Of a DNA stretch of 64,000 bases, positions 17,958 through 26,737 are shown piece after piece. The DNA is taken from positions 120,500-184,499 of the forward strand of contig NZ_JACBGI020000003.1 in NCBI RefSeq assembly GCF_013391765.2, given 5' to 3'. The stretch is from Thiomicrorhabdus heinhorstiae (lineage in GTDB: Bacteria; Pseudomonadota; Gammaproteobacteria; Thiomicrospirales; Thiomicrospiraceae). Position 1 is the stretch's first letter. Every line of letters starts with the position of its first letter. The notes beneath the pieces are model-generated. The model worked only from the letters and a program-made list of their open reading frames with translations. It was not told where the DNA came from and searched no databases. Both the position numbers and the translations under genes were made by a program.

Positions 17958-18699
17958 TCTCAGGCAAAAACAAATATTTCAGCTATTGCATATTGCTCAC
18001 ATTTGAAAAAACAACTACTTACAAATAGTAATAAGAAGAATTATCATTTGCTTTTCCAGTATTATATTTATAAAAATTATGTTTGCAACCCAAAATAAGA
18101 AAACTCTGATATTTTTTCAGAAAACCCTATTCCGATAAGCGCAGCCTATCAATCAAGTTAAACAGAACTAATGGGCAACTCTATGGCTTAGGATAATTTA
18201 CGGATAAGGCAGATATCATCCGACAAGTTAAAAGGCATTTCGTGACGTCTAAACCAAGGAAATTTAGAGCAAGCTTCCATAAGCAACTATAAGCAATGAG
18301 ACGCGTACGGGCTTTTCACCAAGTCCTTTTTTGATAATTCAGGAGTGGTTATTAGATGGGATCATTAGGCGAGAACTCAAGCACAAGCCCGCCAGAAGGT
18401 AAAACTTCCTAAAAAACAAAATGCCATATTGACAACGCCATTCTGAAAACAATCCCTCTCTCTTTCACAAGGGAAGCCACCGGGAAACGCTCAAGAATTT
18501 GACATTCAGAGAAAACTCGCGACAATAGCGAAAAAGTGTAATGATCATTATCATTTTGTGTAAAACCAAAATGTCAATGTCAAAAACATCAGACATGATC
18601 GGAAGTGATTTCTTAAAATTATTCAGGATGTTCAGAGGTTAACTCTGCTGAATAAAAATCTCTTTGACAATCGGCTTAATAAACAAAACAGGACGTTTT
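17958..18699. other. Gene-free stretch of about 740 bases
   Basis: AT-rich intergenic DNA without a supportable gene; stops interrupt all six frames. It contains the Fur-like site listed separately. Around 18180-18400 short open segments rich in Lys and Arg codons could be remnants of a decayed gene, but I cannot name it. Confidence 0.5.
18539..18557 (+). promoter_or_regulatory. Possible Fur box
   Basis: The sequence AATGATCATTATCATTTTG resembles the Fur consensus (repeats of GATAAT or NATWAT, inward and outward). It lies about 145 bases upstream of the DUF2798 gene and could control it by iron. Judged by eye only. Confidence 0.4.
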
Positions 18700-18939
18700 A
18701 TGTTTCATCCAAGACACCAACACATTGTTTTCGCCTTTTTTATGGCGCTCCTGATGTCTTTTTTAATGTCGGGCGTCATCAGTGCCATGAACGTCGGCAT
18801 CCCGGAAAATTTCTTAATCATCTGGTTCCACGCCTGGTGGACCGCATTTATTATCGCTTTTCCGTCGGTACTCTTTGTTTCGCCGATTGTCAGACGCATT
18901 ACCAATAAATTGATACGCGCCGTAGAACATCACAAATAA
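18700..18939 (+). CDS. DUF2798 family small membrane protein
   Basis: A 79-residue protein starting MFHPRHQHIVFAFFMALLMS with two membrane helices (about residues 8-30 and 40-62) and a short basic C-terminus. The spacing of the helices and the linking FLIIWFHAWWTAFIIAFPSV correspond to DUF2798, a family of small two-helix membrane proteins of unknown function. ATG 18700 is chosen over an upstream TTG because it has an AGGACG ribosome site 5 bases before it and starts at the family's usual point. A Fur-like site lies upstream. Confidence 0.75.
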   Translation: MFHPRHQHIVFAFFMALLMSFLMSGVISAMNVGIPENFLIIWFHAWWTAFIIAFPSVLFVSPIVRRITNKLIRAVEHHK

Positions 18940-18940
18940 A

Positions 18941-19300
18941 CTAATGGTCACTCCAGACCGCTAGCTCATTGCCGCTCGGTTCGCGAAAATGAAAGCGCCG
19001 TCCGCCCGGAAAGGGAAAAATCGGTTTGCTGATTTCTCCGCCGGCGGCAACAATTTCAGCCAAAATATTTTCCAGCTCACTACTGTAAAAGATGATTAAA
19101 GCACTGCCGTTCTCTTGAGAGGCCACCAGATCGCTTTTATAAAATCCACCATCCAGACCTTGGTCGGAAAACGCCGTATACTCCGGCCCGTAATCGACAA
19201 ATGCCCAACCAAAAACCGTACTAAAAAACGCTTTTGTCGCCGCTAAATCCCTGGCAGCAAACTCAACGTAATTCATCTTGCCATCGATATTCATAATCAC
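18941..19300 (-). CDS. VOC-superfamily (glyoxalase/bleomycin-resistance fold) protein
   Basis: A 119-residue protein with the single VOC module: MNYVEFAARDLAATKAFFSTVFGW at the start and HFREPSGNELAVWS at the end. The first strand carries Glu (YVEF) and the end carries Glu (GNELAVW), typical metal or substrate positions of this fold. Members of this subgroup are often annotated as glyoxalase-like, but the substrate cannot be deduced. A second start at MNIDGKMNY is possible. It converges with the DUF2798 gene, with stops a base or so apart. Confidence 0.85.
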   Translation of the reverse strand: MIMNIDGKMNYVEFAARDLAATKAFFSTVFGWAFVDYGPEYTAFSDQGLDGGFYKSDLVASQENGSALIIFYSSELENILAEIVAAGGEISKPIFPFPGGRRFHFREPSGNELAVWSDH

Positions 19301-19410
19301 CTCCCGGAATCGGATTCTTGCTTGGATTTTTCATTATGCATTGAGTAAAACGTAAAAGTGGCAAAAGATTTTCACTCTCGCCAATCACAGTTCATTTCCC
19401 GAAAATAAAA

Positions 19411-19432
19411 ACGGCGGGACTAAGCCCGCCGT
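19411..19432 (-). terminator. Terminator of the amt operon
   Basis: Perfect 8-bp stem ACGGCGGG/CCCGCCGT with a 6-base loop, followed on the minus strand by TTTTTATTTTC. It lies about 27 bases after the stop of the 55-residue membrane protein that follows amt. Confidence 0.85.
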
Positions 19433-19458
19433 CGTTGTATCCTTACAGAATTGTTTGT

Positions 19459-19626
19459 TTACTTATAGTCGATGTAGCTATGAGCTTCATGGTAGAAGGT
19501 ATAGGCGATCACTCCCAACGTCACGACAATAGACAAGATTAAAATAAAACCGATGATCGCCGGGCTATCAGCGAAAGTGAAATAGGCCGTTGCGCCTTCC
19601 CAGCTGGTAATTGGACTTGCACTCAT
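19459..19626 (-). CDS. 55-residue single-helix membrane protein following amt
   Basis: A small open frame, MSASPITSWEGATAYFTF, then one hydrophobic helix (about residues 23-43, SPAIIGFILILSIVVTLG), then YTFYHEAHSYIDYK. The start has a GGAGAA ribosome site; the stop of amt lies 15 bases upstream and a strong terminator lies downstream, so it is cotranscribed with amt. No family is recognised. It is too small to be a transporter; a small accessory or regulatory subunit of the ammonium channel is a reasonable guess from context only. Confidence 0.7.
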   Translation of the reverse strand: MSASPITSWEGATAYFTFADSPAIIGFILILSIVVTLGVIAYTFYHEAHSYIDYK

Positions 19627-19640
19627 ACTATTCTCCTTGA

Positions 19641-20978
19641 TTAAGCTTCTTTCATAACAGGTTTGATGTCAGCACCCTGTGCAGGTACAGATTCAGGATA
19701 AGCCGTCAAAGGTACTTCTACGATATCCAAACCAGCTTCTTCCGCTTTTGGTGGTACGCGAAGCACTCCTGCTTTTGCCAGAACAAAAGACAGAGCATAA
19801 CCTGGGATAAAGCCGACCAATGCCATAACGATCGCACTCATGAATTGTCCCATGAAGCTGACATTCGGTGCACCTTCCAATACATTTGGATAACCGCTGA
19901 AAATACCTAGCATCAATAGGCCGACTACACCGCTGACGCCGTGTACCGCAAAAGCACCGACCGGATCGTCAATCTTAAATTTACGAGTCATAAACTTATC
20001 GGCCATTGGTGCAATGGCACCACCAATAATCGCGATCAGGAACGCTAGAGGCGGATAATAAAGATCCAGACCTGGAGCAGCAGAAATGATACCGGCAAGC
20101 GCACCAGACATCATCCAGAAAGGCTGACGAGTCATGATGTAAGAACCGATAATACCACCGGCCATCGCCATCAGAGTATTGAAACTGATTGCTGAAAGCG
20201 TAGTTTCGTTACCGAAGATCGAAGTCCACTGAGCACCTGGCATATAGATGATACAGCCGCCAAGGAATCCGAAGAAACCAACGACGATCATCATCAAACC
20301 GATGGTACTCATCGGTGCACTGTGACCGGCGATTTCATAGACTTCGCCGTTTTTGCCAAAACGCCCGATACGCGCACCCAGATTCATCACGACACCAAGA
20401 GCAAAGAATCCGGCAACCATGTGTACACAGCCTGCAGCACCAAAGTCGTGGAAGCCCCATTTTTGCGTCAACCAACCGGTCGGATGCCATCCCCAGGAAG
20501 CAGCAAGAATCCACACCACAGAACCGAGAATGATTGCCAGAACCAGGAAGGAACTCATACGGATCCGTTCAATAACCGCACCGGAAAAGATCGATGCCGT
20601 TGTTGCCGCGAAAAGCACAAACGCGCCCCAGAAAATACCTGACGCATTATCACTCAGGTTTGGACCCATTGATTCGGACCAAGGCAGACCGGCAGCACCG
20701 GCTTCGAAGTCCGGAACGAATCCGTTATACATGCTTAGATAAATCCACCATCCAAAAAAGAAGAAGGTCGGAACCATGAACGAGAAGGCCAGGATATTTT
20801 TAACTCCGGATGCCAAAGCGTTTTTCAGGCGGGATGCGCCCATTTCATATGCCAGAAAGCCAACATGAATAATGACCATCAATGCCGTACAAAACCAATA
20901 GAAAATTTCCATATTGATCGTGTCGGACATGGCTATCATCTGTTGAAGCGATTCTAATGTCGGTGCTGTTTGCTCCAT
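19641..20978 (-). CDS. amt: Ammonium transporter, Amt/AmtB family
   Basis: A 445-residue polytopic membrane protein. Conserved Amt features are visible: SWGWHPTGWL, DFGAAGCVHMVAGFFAL with the first pore His, and FAVHGVSGVVGLLMLG with the twin His. The N-terminal helix (MEIFYWFCTALMVIIHVGFLAYEMG) is typical. It moves ammonium, and possibly methylammonium, into the cell. It is near the family's usual length of 400-450. The gene lies next to tdm and upstream of a 55-residue membrane protein. Since methylamine degradation releases ammonium and the locus lacks another transporter, a role in methylamine or ammonium uptake is likely but not proven. No GlnK gene is adjacent. Confidence 0.93.
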   Translation of the reverse strand: MEQTAPTLESLQQMIAMSDTINMEIFYWFCTALMVIIHVGFLAYEMGASRLKNALASGVKNILAFSFMVPTFFFFGWWIYLSMYNGFVPDFEAGAAGLPWSESMGPNLSDNASGIFWGAFVLFAATTASIFSGAVIERIRMSSFLVLAIILGSVVWILAASWGWHPTGWLTQKWGFHDFGAAGCVHMVAGFFALGVVMNLGARIGRFGKNGEVYEIAGHSAPMSTIGLMMIVVGFFGFLGGCIIYMPGAQWTSIFGNETTLSAISFNTLMAMAGGIIGSYIMTRQPFWMMSGALAGIISAAPGLDLYYPPLAFLIAIIGGAIAPMADKFMTRKFKIDDPVGAFAVHGVSGVVGLLMLGIFSGYPNVLEGAPNVSFMGQFMSAIVMALVGFIPGYALSFVLAKAGVLRVPPKAEEAGLDIVEVPLTAYPESVPAQGADIKPVMKEA

Positions 20979-21312
20979 AATTGAAACCTCTTAAAGTTGA
21001 TTAAACTAACTTGATATCACTTGGAAAAACGACTTTATAAAAAGCCTCTAAGGTTAATTTTTCCAAGTAAAGCCCCAGATACTAAATGAGGTACGTCAGC
21101 AACCGCCCTAATCGGACCAATTACAACCATACCCGCCTAAACTACGCCCTCATACTCCTGCGTTTCGTTGCCGAATCGAAAAAGTACTCAAACGCAAACT
21201 ACAAAATCAATGCCTTGCGACATTGCCATCAAATAACGCCGACGTTTTACCGTCGACAGAACCTGAATTCGTTATCCAAACCCGACTAAAGGCTTTATCA
21301 AAAATAAGAAAA
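20979..21312. other. Intergenic region between amt and tdm
   Basis: About 330 bases downstream of tdm and upstream of amt, both on the minus strand. It must hold the amt promoter; I see no clear -24/-12 or -35/-10 element. A short plus-strand open frame at 21086-21289 has no ribosome site or family and is not called. Confidence 0.4.
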
Positions 21313-23583
21313 TCAACTCCGCACGCGGGTGCGCTCCGGATCGTAAAATGGCAAAGAGACCACTTTTGCCGGAATTCTTTTTTGCTGACCATCCAGTTGA
21401 CCGATCTCGATTTCGGTATCGATGGCTGCAAAATCCGGTGCCAAACGGCATAGTGCGATCTGTTTTTTCAGCAGCGGCGAAAAAGTCGCGCTGGTCACGA
21501 CGCCGACCGGGAAACGCCCATGGTAGATATTGTCGCCATGATGAATCGGTTCATTGGTCTCGGTAACCAAACCCATCAACTTATGCTGGCTTTCCGGTGC
21601 CTGACGTTCAATCGCTTTGCGTCCGACGAAATCTTCGTCATTGGTTTTTAACGGTGTGGTAAAACCGATCCCCGCTTCAAACGGATTGGTCAGAGGGCAA
21701 AATTCGTGCTCGGCAAAAATCAACCCTGCCTCGATACGCAGCTTATCCAACGCATCGAAGCCCATAGGCGCAATGCCGTATTTCTGACCGGTTTCCCAGA
21801 TCAAATCCCACAGATCTTCGGCATTATCGGGGTGACACCACACCTCAAAACCAAGCTCGCCGGTGTAACCGGTTCTGGAGACCATTACCGGAAACCCTTT
21901 CGCGTTGCCGATCCGACCGACGGTGAAATGAAACCAGGCCAGATCCTGCACCGAAGTCTGCTGTTCCGACGTCCAGATAATTTCTGCCAACAGCTCGCGA
22001 CTGCGTGGTCCCTGCACCGCCAGATTATGAATCTGATCGCTCGATTCCATCACTTTGACGTTGTGCCCGGTTTTCTCCGCCAGCTCTCTTAGCCACTTCC
22101 CGGTGTAAGGGTCGCCGCAGATCCAGCGGAATGTCTGATCGCTCATTTTAAAAAGCGTACCGTCGTCGATCATGCCTCCGGTCTCGTTACAGATTGCCGA
22201 ATAGACAATTTCCCCCACCGACATCCGGCGCACATTGCGCGTCACGGCGTACTGCATAAACACCTCGGCATCGGTACCGACCACTTCAAACTTTCTCAAA
22301 GGAGTCAGATCGATCATCGCTACTTTTTCACGACAAGCCAGATATTCACTGTTGGCCCCCCAACCTTCATATTCCGTCGCCACCCAATAACCGCGATATT
22401 CGGCAAAGTGTTTAGTCAGCTTTGACGTTCGACTGTGAAAGCCGGTCAATTTGGTCATTCGAGATAACTCCTCTGGTACCGTTCGATAAGCGATTGAACG
22501 TGGAAATTCTTCTTGTTCGCTATAGATGCGCACATGGATATCGGTCGGCTGCCAGCCGTTTGCCGGATCTATATCATCCGGACAGGCCGACGAAGCGCAC
22601 AGCAGATCGCGGTTTGCTCTCAACAAAACATAATCTCCCGGACGCGACCAGGGCTCTGCAAAGCCAATGGTTCCGCACGGCTCAGCGTAAGTATTGAAGA
22701 AAAAATTGATCGCCGGCCAACCGAATCGCGGCTGGATACCGTAGGATTTCAAGGCATTATTAAAATTTTCGGTACAGCTGATATGCCCGAAATAGCCCTG
22801 ATCCTCATAATATTTCGGGCTGCAGGCAAACATAAAACTATCGTGACGGCCGACGGTATCCTGAACCACCTCCAGCATCGTCTGCTGCTCCTGATCCAAA
22901 AATTTGGAAAACAGACCGGGCTGGGGCAAGGACATCCCCATAACGGTTCGCGTCGCCGTTCCGTCGATGGTCATTTCCCGTCCTTGTTCCAATGCAGCCT
23001 TATCGAAGGCGATAAAATCCGAACTCTGCTTGCCCTGTACATCGATTATTTGAATCCATTGACCGGCTTTGACTTCATAAGTTCGCGCACTGCTATGCGG
23101 GATACGAATCTCTTTAACGGGAACAGCCAGAGGTTCCGGCAAATCGACGGGCTGCTTGGCGAAATGAACGACTTTCAGTTCGCTCGCCGGCCGATGCTCA
23201 TCCACCGCCATCTTGTCACCGGCCGCAACCAGCACCATCGACAGATCCTGTCGAGCTTGAAAATCGGGAAGTCGATCCGCAGCAAACACATAGGCATTGG
23301 CCAACATGGCTTCATCCACCTGCCAGCGTTGAAGATCGGTCTGGAGCTTTTTCGCTGCAATTCCGCCTTCCTTAATCAAACTCAGGGTTCCAGCCGCCAG
23401 CCCCTTATCAACAGGCTCGGTCAGCATCCATCCCTGATCCTCAATTGCAAAAGGTAATAGCTCACACCCCTGACTACCGTCTTCAGACGTTACCTGAATA
23501 CGTTCTCCGGCACGGACATTCAGGCATATCGCCCCCTGCCCGGGAATACGGTACTCAGTGGGGTATTCGCATGATTCGCTCAT
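21313..23583 (-). CDS. tdm: Trimethylamine N-oxide demethylase (Tdm)
   Basis: A 756-residue cytoplasmic enzyme that splits TMAO into dimethylamine and formaldehyde. The N-terminal half (about residues 150-350) is a DUF1989-type domain; the C-terminal half (about 385-750) is a GcvT/aminomethyltransferase-type folate-binding domain (LTGFHSRT ... YTGELGFEVWCHPDNAEDLWDL). This two-domain fusion is the Tdm layout known from Methylocella silvestris. The zinc-binding three-Cys-one-Asp set described there appears here as D189, C254, C270 and C334, a constant offset of nine from the positions I recall. The folate domain can capture the formaldehyde. The gene diverges from the kinase gene, with 300 bases between. 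Confidence 0.9.
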   Translation of the reverse strand: MSESCEYPTEYRIPGQGAICLNVRAGERIQVTSEDGSQGCELLPFAIEDQGWMLTEPVDKGLAAGTLSLIKEGGIAAKKLQTDLQRWQVDEAMLANAYVFAADRLPDFQARQDLSMVLVAAGDKMAVDEHRPASELKVVHFAKQPVDLPEPLAVPVKEIRIPHSSARTYEVKAGQWIQIIDVQGKQSSDFIAFDKAALEQGREMTIDGTATRTVMGMSLPQPGLFSKFLDQEQQTMLEVVQDTVGRHDSFMFACSPKYYEDQGYFGHISCTENFNNALKSYGIQPRFGWPAINFFFNTYAEPCGTIGFAEPWSRPGDYVLLRANRDLLCASSACPDDIDPANGWQPTDIHVRIYSEQEEFPRSIAYRTVPEELSRMTKLTGFHSRTSKLTKHFAEYRGYWVATEYEGWGANSEYLACREKVAMIDLTPLRKFEVVGTDAEVFMQYAVTRNVRRMSVGEIVYSAICNETGGMIDDGTLFKMSDQTFRWICGDPYTGKWLRELAEKTGHNVKVMESSDQIHNLAVQGPRSRELLAEIIWTSEQQTSVQDLAWFHFTVGRIGNAKGFPVMVSRTGYTGELGFEVWCHPDNAEDLWDLIWETGQKYGIAPMGFDALDKLRIEAGLIFAEHEFCPLTNPFEAGIGFTTPLKTNDEDFVGRKAIERQAPESQHKLMGLVTETNEPIHHGDNIYHGRFPVGVVTSATFSPLLKKQIALCRLAPDFAAIDTEIEIGQLDGQQKRIPAKVVSLPFYDPERTRVRS

Positions 23584-23883
23584 AATTCGGAATCTCTTTC
23601 CTTAAAAACTTAGATTGGTGCAAAAGCGATGTTTCGCCCCTATTCAGTGCGTTTTTTTGTTTATTAGCCAAGGAAGCACTGGAAGTTACAGCTTAAGAAG
23701 CGGCACCTCTCATGATTCCTGATAATAAAAAAAATTTACTGATATGATTTATGATTACAGGGCTTTGCGCAATACTTCGTTGGCAGTATCTCCAATGGAG
23801 TATTACGAATTAGCTTTTCATGGCATATTTACTGCTTATTTACAGCCATTGGGTAACTAATAGAGCAACCGACAGGTTGCAAG
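23584..23883. promoter_or_regulatory. Divergent promoter region between tdm and the sensor kinase
   Basis: About 300 AT-rich bases that must hold promoters in both directions. Just before the kinase GTG start there is a perfect 6-bp hairpin GCAACC-GACA-GGTTGC (23865-23880), ending three bases before the start codon. There it would cover the ribosome site and could limit translation. An AATACT/AGTATT inverted pair lies around 23772-23805. No consensus promoter is clear by eye. Confidence 0.5.
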
Positions 23884-25065
23884 GTGAAGCCAAGAGTGGT
23901 GAATTTCGGTCAGTTCCTTTCTTTTAATCTTTCCACTTTGCGGAATAGGTATACCCCTGCCCGACGTAAATCCGTTTTTCCGTCGGTTGATTACTCGGAT
24001 ATCGCATTTCAAATCGCAACCACGGAACGATTAAGCGAGTTACTGCCCAATCTACTGGCACAGAGCGCTTTACAAGCCAGTTGCCACTCCCAGTTGGAAA
24101 ACTACGACAGCTTGTATGTTCTAACACCCGCTCCAGGAATGAAATATCACGTTCATACTGCCGCCAACAATCAAACTGACCCGCAGTTACTCAACTACTT
24201 TGAAGCACTCACCGTTCAGAGTCGGGGAATCAGTAATTCGCAAAGCACCAAAAACCTCGGCCCCTTTCACTTTATATTTTTCCCTCTGCAAAACCGGGAA
24301 AGCGACTGGATGGCTTATCTCGTCGTCGCCTTTAAAGGAAAAACACCCCAAGACAATCAAACCGCCAACCTGTTGCGCCCGTTACGCGATGCAGTGCAAA
24401 GAGGTCTGCTGGCCCATCAGAATAAAGTGGAATCGGTCGCACGGGCGATTTCTCAGGAACGGCAGTCCCAGGCCGCTGATCTACACGACTCAGTCGCGCA
24501 GATTCTCGGCTACCTCAAGCTTCGATCCTCCAGTCTTAGCGCGCTTTGTCTGGAACAAAGCAATCCGACAATGCTAAAAATAGCTTGCGACATTGAAGAA
24601 CAGATTGGCTTTGCTCACCGCCTGACACGGGAGCTGATCTCCTCCTCCCGCCTGAACGGCATAGAAAGTAATTTATCCTTCAGCATCCAAAACGCACTGG
24701 AAGAACTGGAACAGCATTCGGGAATCGTCTTCGAGCTCGACAACCGTGCCAAAGAAGATATCGAACAACTCCCCTATCCGAACGAAACTTTGTTTATCGT
24801 TCGCGAAGCCCTGTGCAATCTGGTTCGCCACTCTCACGCCTCCCACGCACGCATTATTATTAAGACCGAATCGAAGGCTTTAACAATCCTGATTGAAGAC
24901 AACGGGATCGGCATCCAGACTCGAAGCAAGCGACGCGACAGCTTCGGACTGAGAATCATGGAAGAACGTGCCCGCAGAATGCGCGCCCAACTGACAGTGG
25001 AAGACCGCCAGCAAGGCGGTACACGCGTACGCTTGGATATTCCAAGAGATCATTTAACGATATGA
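23884..25065 (+). CDS. NarX/DegS-type cytoplasmic sensor histidine kinase
   Basis: A 393-residue protein with no membrane segment. Residues about 40-170 form a GAF-like sensor region; 185-255 hold the HisKA_3 dimer region with phospho-acceptor H201 (ADLHDSVAQILGYLKLR); 290-390 hold the HATPase domain with N box REALCNLVRHSHA and G box EDNGIGI, GLRIMEERA. This is the NarX/NarQ/DegS kinase type that pairs with LuxR-type regulators. The start is GTG, three bases after a hairpin. Its stop overlaps the response regulator start (ATGA). Lying between tdm and tmm, it probably senses a signal of methylated-amine metabolism; the ligand is unknown. Confidence 0.88.
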   Translation: MKPRVVNFGQFLSFNLSTLRNRYTPARRKSVFPSVDYSDIAFQIATTERLSELLPNLLAQSALQASCHSQLENYDSLYVLTPAPGMKYHVHTAANNQTDPQLLNYFEALTVQSRGISNSQSTKNLGPFHFIFFPLQNRESDWMAYLVVAFKGKTPQDNQTANLLRPLRDAVQRGLLAHQNKVESVARAISQERQSQAADLHDSVAQILGYLKLRSSSLSALCLEQSNPTMLKIACDIEEQIGFAHRLTRELISSSRLNGIESNLSFSIQNALEELEQHSGIVFELDNRAKEDIEQLPYPNETLFIVREALCNLVRHSHASHARIIIKTESKALTILIEDNGIGIQTRSKRRDSFGLRIMEERARRMRAQLTVEDRQQGGTRVRLDIPRDHLTI

Positions 25066-25763
25066 ACAGCGTAACACCGGCAAAAGCCATAGTTGTTGAC
25101 GATCACCCTCTGTTCCGCCGAGGGGTGGTTGAACTTTTAAGCGAAAGTAAGGAGTTCGAAGTTGTAAGCTCCTTTGGTTCGGCCGTCGATCTGATCGCAG
25201 CCATGCCGATCACGGCCCCGGACTTACTGCTACTGGATTACCAAATGCCGGAAATGAGCGGCATTGAAGCTCTGAAAATCCTTCGTCCGCAACTTCCGCA
25301 GAGCAAGATCGTCATGCTGACGGTTTCCATGGATTCACACAGTCTGTTGGAGGCGATTACTTTAGGCGCCGACGGCTATCTATTGAAGGACACAGAATCC
25401 GAACAGATCCTCAAGCAATTGGCTTCCGTCATGCAAGGCAAAATTGCTATTAATGAATCAGGCATCACCTTATTGGCACAGAGCATCCGTTCGAACGGAA
25501 TCTCACCGAACCCTCCCGAAGCCGACATGCAAAATGACGAGGCATTGGAAGCCTTAAAAGAATTGACCGAACGCGAACGGCAGACGTTAAAACTCATCTC
25601 CAAAGGCCTCAGTAACAAACTGATTGCGCGCGAACTTGGCATCAGTGACGGCACGGTCAAGGTTTACGTTAAAAATCTACTACGTAAACTGGGATTGCGT
25701 TCCCGCCTGGAACTAGCTGCATGGAGCCATAATCACTCTTTTGCCCATTCGGACGAAAACTAA
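25062..25763 (+). CDS. NarL/LuxR-type response regulator
   Basis: A 233-residue regulator. The receiver domain (residues 8-125) has the acidic pair D13/D14, phospho-acceptor D59 (LLLLDYQMPEMSG), the Thr of VMLTVS and Lys of LLKDTES. The C-terminal LuxR-type HTH lies at about 165-225 (LTERERQTLKLISKGLSNKLIARELG ... VKVYVKNLLRKLGLRSR). It is the partner of the overlapping kinase gene and its stop overlaps the next start (TAATG). It most likely regulates the flanking tdm and tmm-dmm genes, an inference from position. Confidence 0.92.
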   Translation: MNSVTPAKAIVVDDHPLFRRGVVELLSESKEFEVVSSFGSAVDLIAAMPITAPDLLLLDYQMPEMSGIEALKILRPQLPQSKIVMLTVSMDSHSLLEAITLGADGYLLKDTESEQILKQLASVMQGKIAINESGITLLAQSIRSNGISPNPPEADMQNDEALEALKELTERERQTLKLISKGLSNKLIARELGISDGTVKVYVKNLLRKLGLRSRLELAAWSHNHSFAHSDEN

Positions 25764-26554
25764 TGGCAGGCTCAGGCTGGCCGGCAAAAATCGCTGAGTG
25801 GCTGCAGGGGGTTTCGCCATTAAAACTCAACAACATTGTCGACAGCCTGAGCGATGCCGTCATAGTGATCGAGAAGCATAATAAGCTCCAGTACTGTAAT
25901 CAACACTGGAGCAGATTAAGCGGCCACTCGCCGAAAAATAGCCAAAACCAAGTTTTCAGCCAATTTATTCACCCAGAAGATCGTGTCAGCTGGCAAGTCG
26001 CCTTGCAAAAATTCCATCAGTCGCGAGAATCGCAACTGCTATGGCTGCGCATCATCGATACCTCCGGTGAAGTCCATTGGTGCGAAATCCGCGTTCAACC
26101 GATTTACGAACATCGACCTTTTCCTGTCAGCGCGACTCTATGCGACATTACGCCACAAATCCGTTCCGATCAGATCAAAGAAGCCCGCTACCGCAGTTTA
26201 AACAGTCTGGTCAATCGAGTACCGGCCATGATCTACCGCTCGCGCAACAACGTCCACTGGACTATGGAATATGTCAGCGACGGCTGTCTGGAACTAACCG
26301 GCTACCAGCCGGAAAAAATGGTCAATAATTCAGAACTCTCCTACGGTTCCTTAATCCATGCCGACGATCGCGAAGGGGTATGGTGTAATGTTCAAAAAGC
26401 CATTCAGGCCAACCGCAGCTTTGAACTCTGCTACCGGCTACTGCACGCCAGCGGTGAGATTCGCCGCGTTCACGAAAAAGGTTGTGCTATCTATTCCGAT
26501 TCCGGTTCGATTCTCGGCATCGAAGGCGTCATTTTCTCTCTGCAAACCAGCTGA
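25763..26554 (+). CDS. Tandem-PAS protein without an output domain
   Basis: A 263-residue soluble protein made of two PAS domains: about residues 18-130 (NNIVDSLSDAVIVIEKHNKLQYCNQHWSRLSG type start) and 140-262 (MEYVSDGCLELTGYQPEKM ... GEIRRVHEKG). It ends with the last PAS strand, so it has no kinase, cyclase, GGDEF or DNA-binding part. The ATG overlaps the regulator stop (TAATG), so the kinase, regulator and this protein form one coupled unit. It could be a sensor subunit that modulates the kinase in trans. No cofactor-binding residue can be named from the sequence. Confidence 0.8.
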   Translation: MAGSGWPAKIAEWLQGVSPLKLNNIVDSLSDAVIVIEKHNKLQYCNQHWSRLSGHSPKNSQNQVFSQFIHPEDRVSWQVALQKFHQSRESQLLWLRIIDTSGEVHWCEIRVQPIYEHRPFPVSATLCDITPQIRSDQIKEARYRSLNSLVNRVPAMIYRSRNNVHWTMEYVSDGCLELTGYQPEKMVNNSELSYGSLIHADDREGVWCNVQKAIQANRSFELCYRLLHASGEIRRVHEKGCAIYSDSGSILGIEGVIFSLQTS

Positions 26555-26737
26555 TTATTTAAACAACTACCCCATCCGGACAAGTGTCTACCCTTTTGGG
26601 GTTACTAACTCTTGGGAATATCCAATCCCCTGCCAATCAATTAACTTATCTCCTAACGAATTTTGAGAAACTTTTTTTCCCAAAAAGAAACTTTACTCAA
26701 ACGATCTATTCGGTATTGAAAAGTATAGGAGAGAAGC

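Noticed and set aside
18180..18400. Possible decayed transposase or integrase fragment
   Set aside because: Only short Lys/Arg-rich open segments between stops; no conserved motif and no terminal repeats.
21086..21289. 67-codon plus-strand frame between amt and tdm
   Set aside because: No ribosome site, no recognisable family, low-complexity composition; treated as intergenic.
22513..23457. 314-codon frame on the plus strand within tdm
   Set aside because: Antisense shadow of the well-supported tdm gene; no family features.
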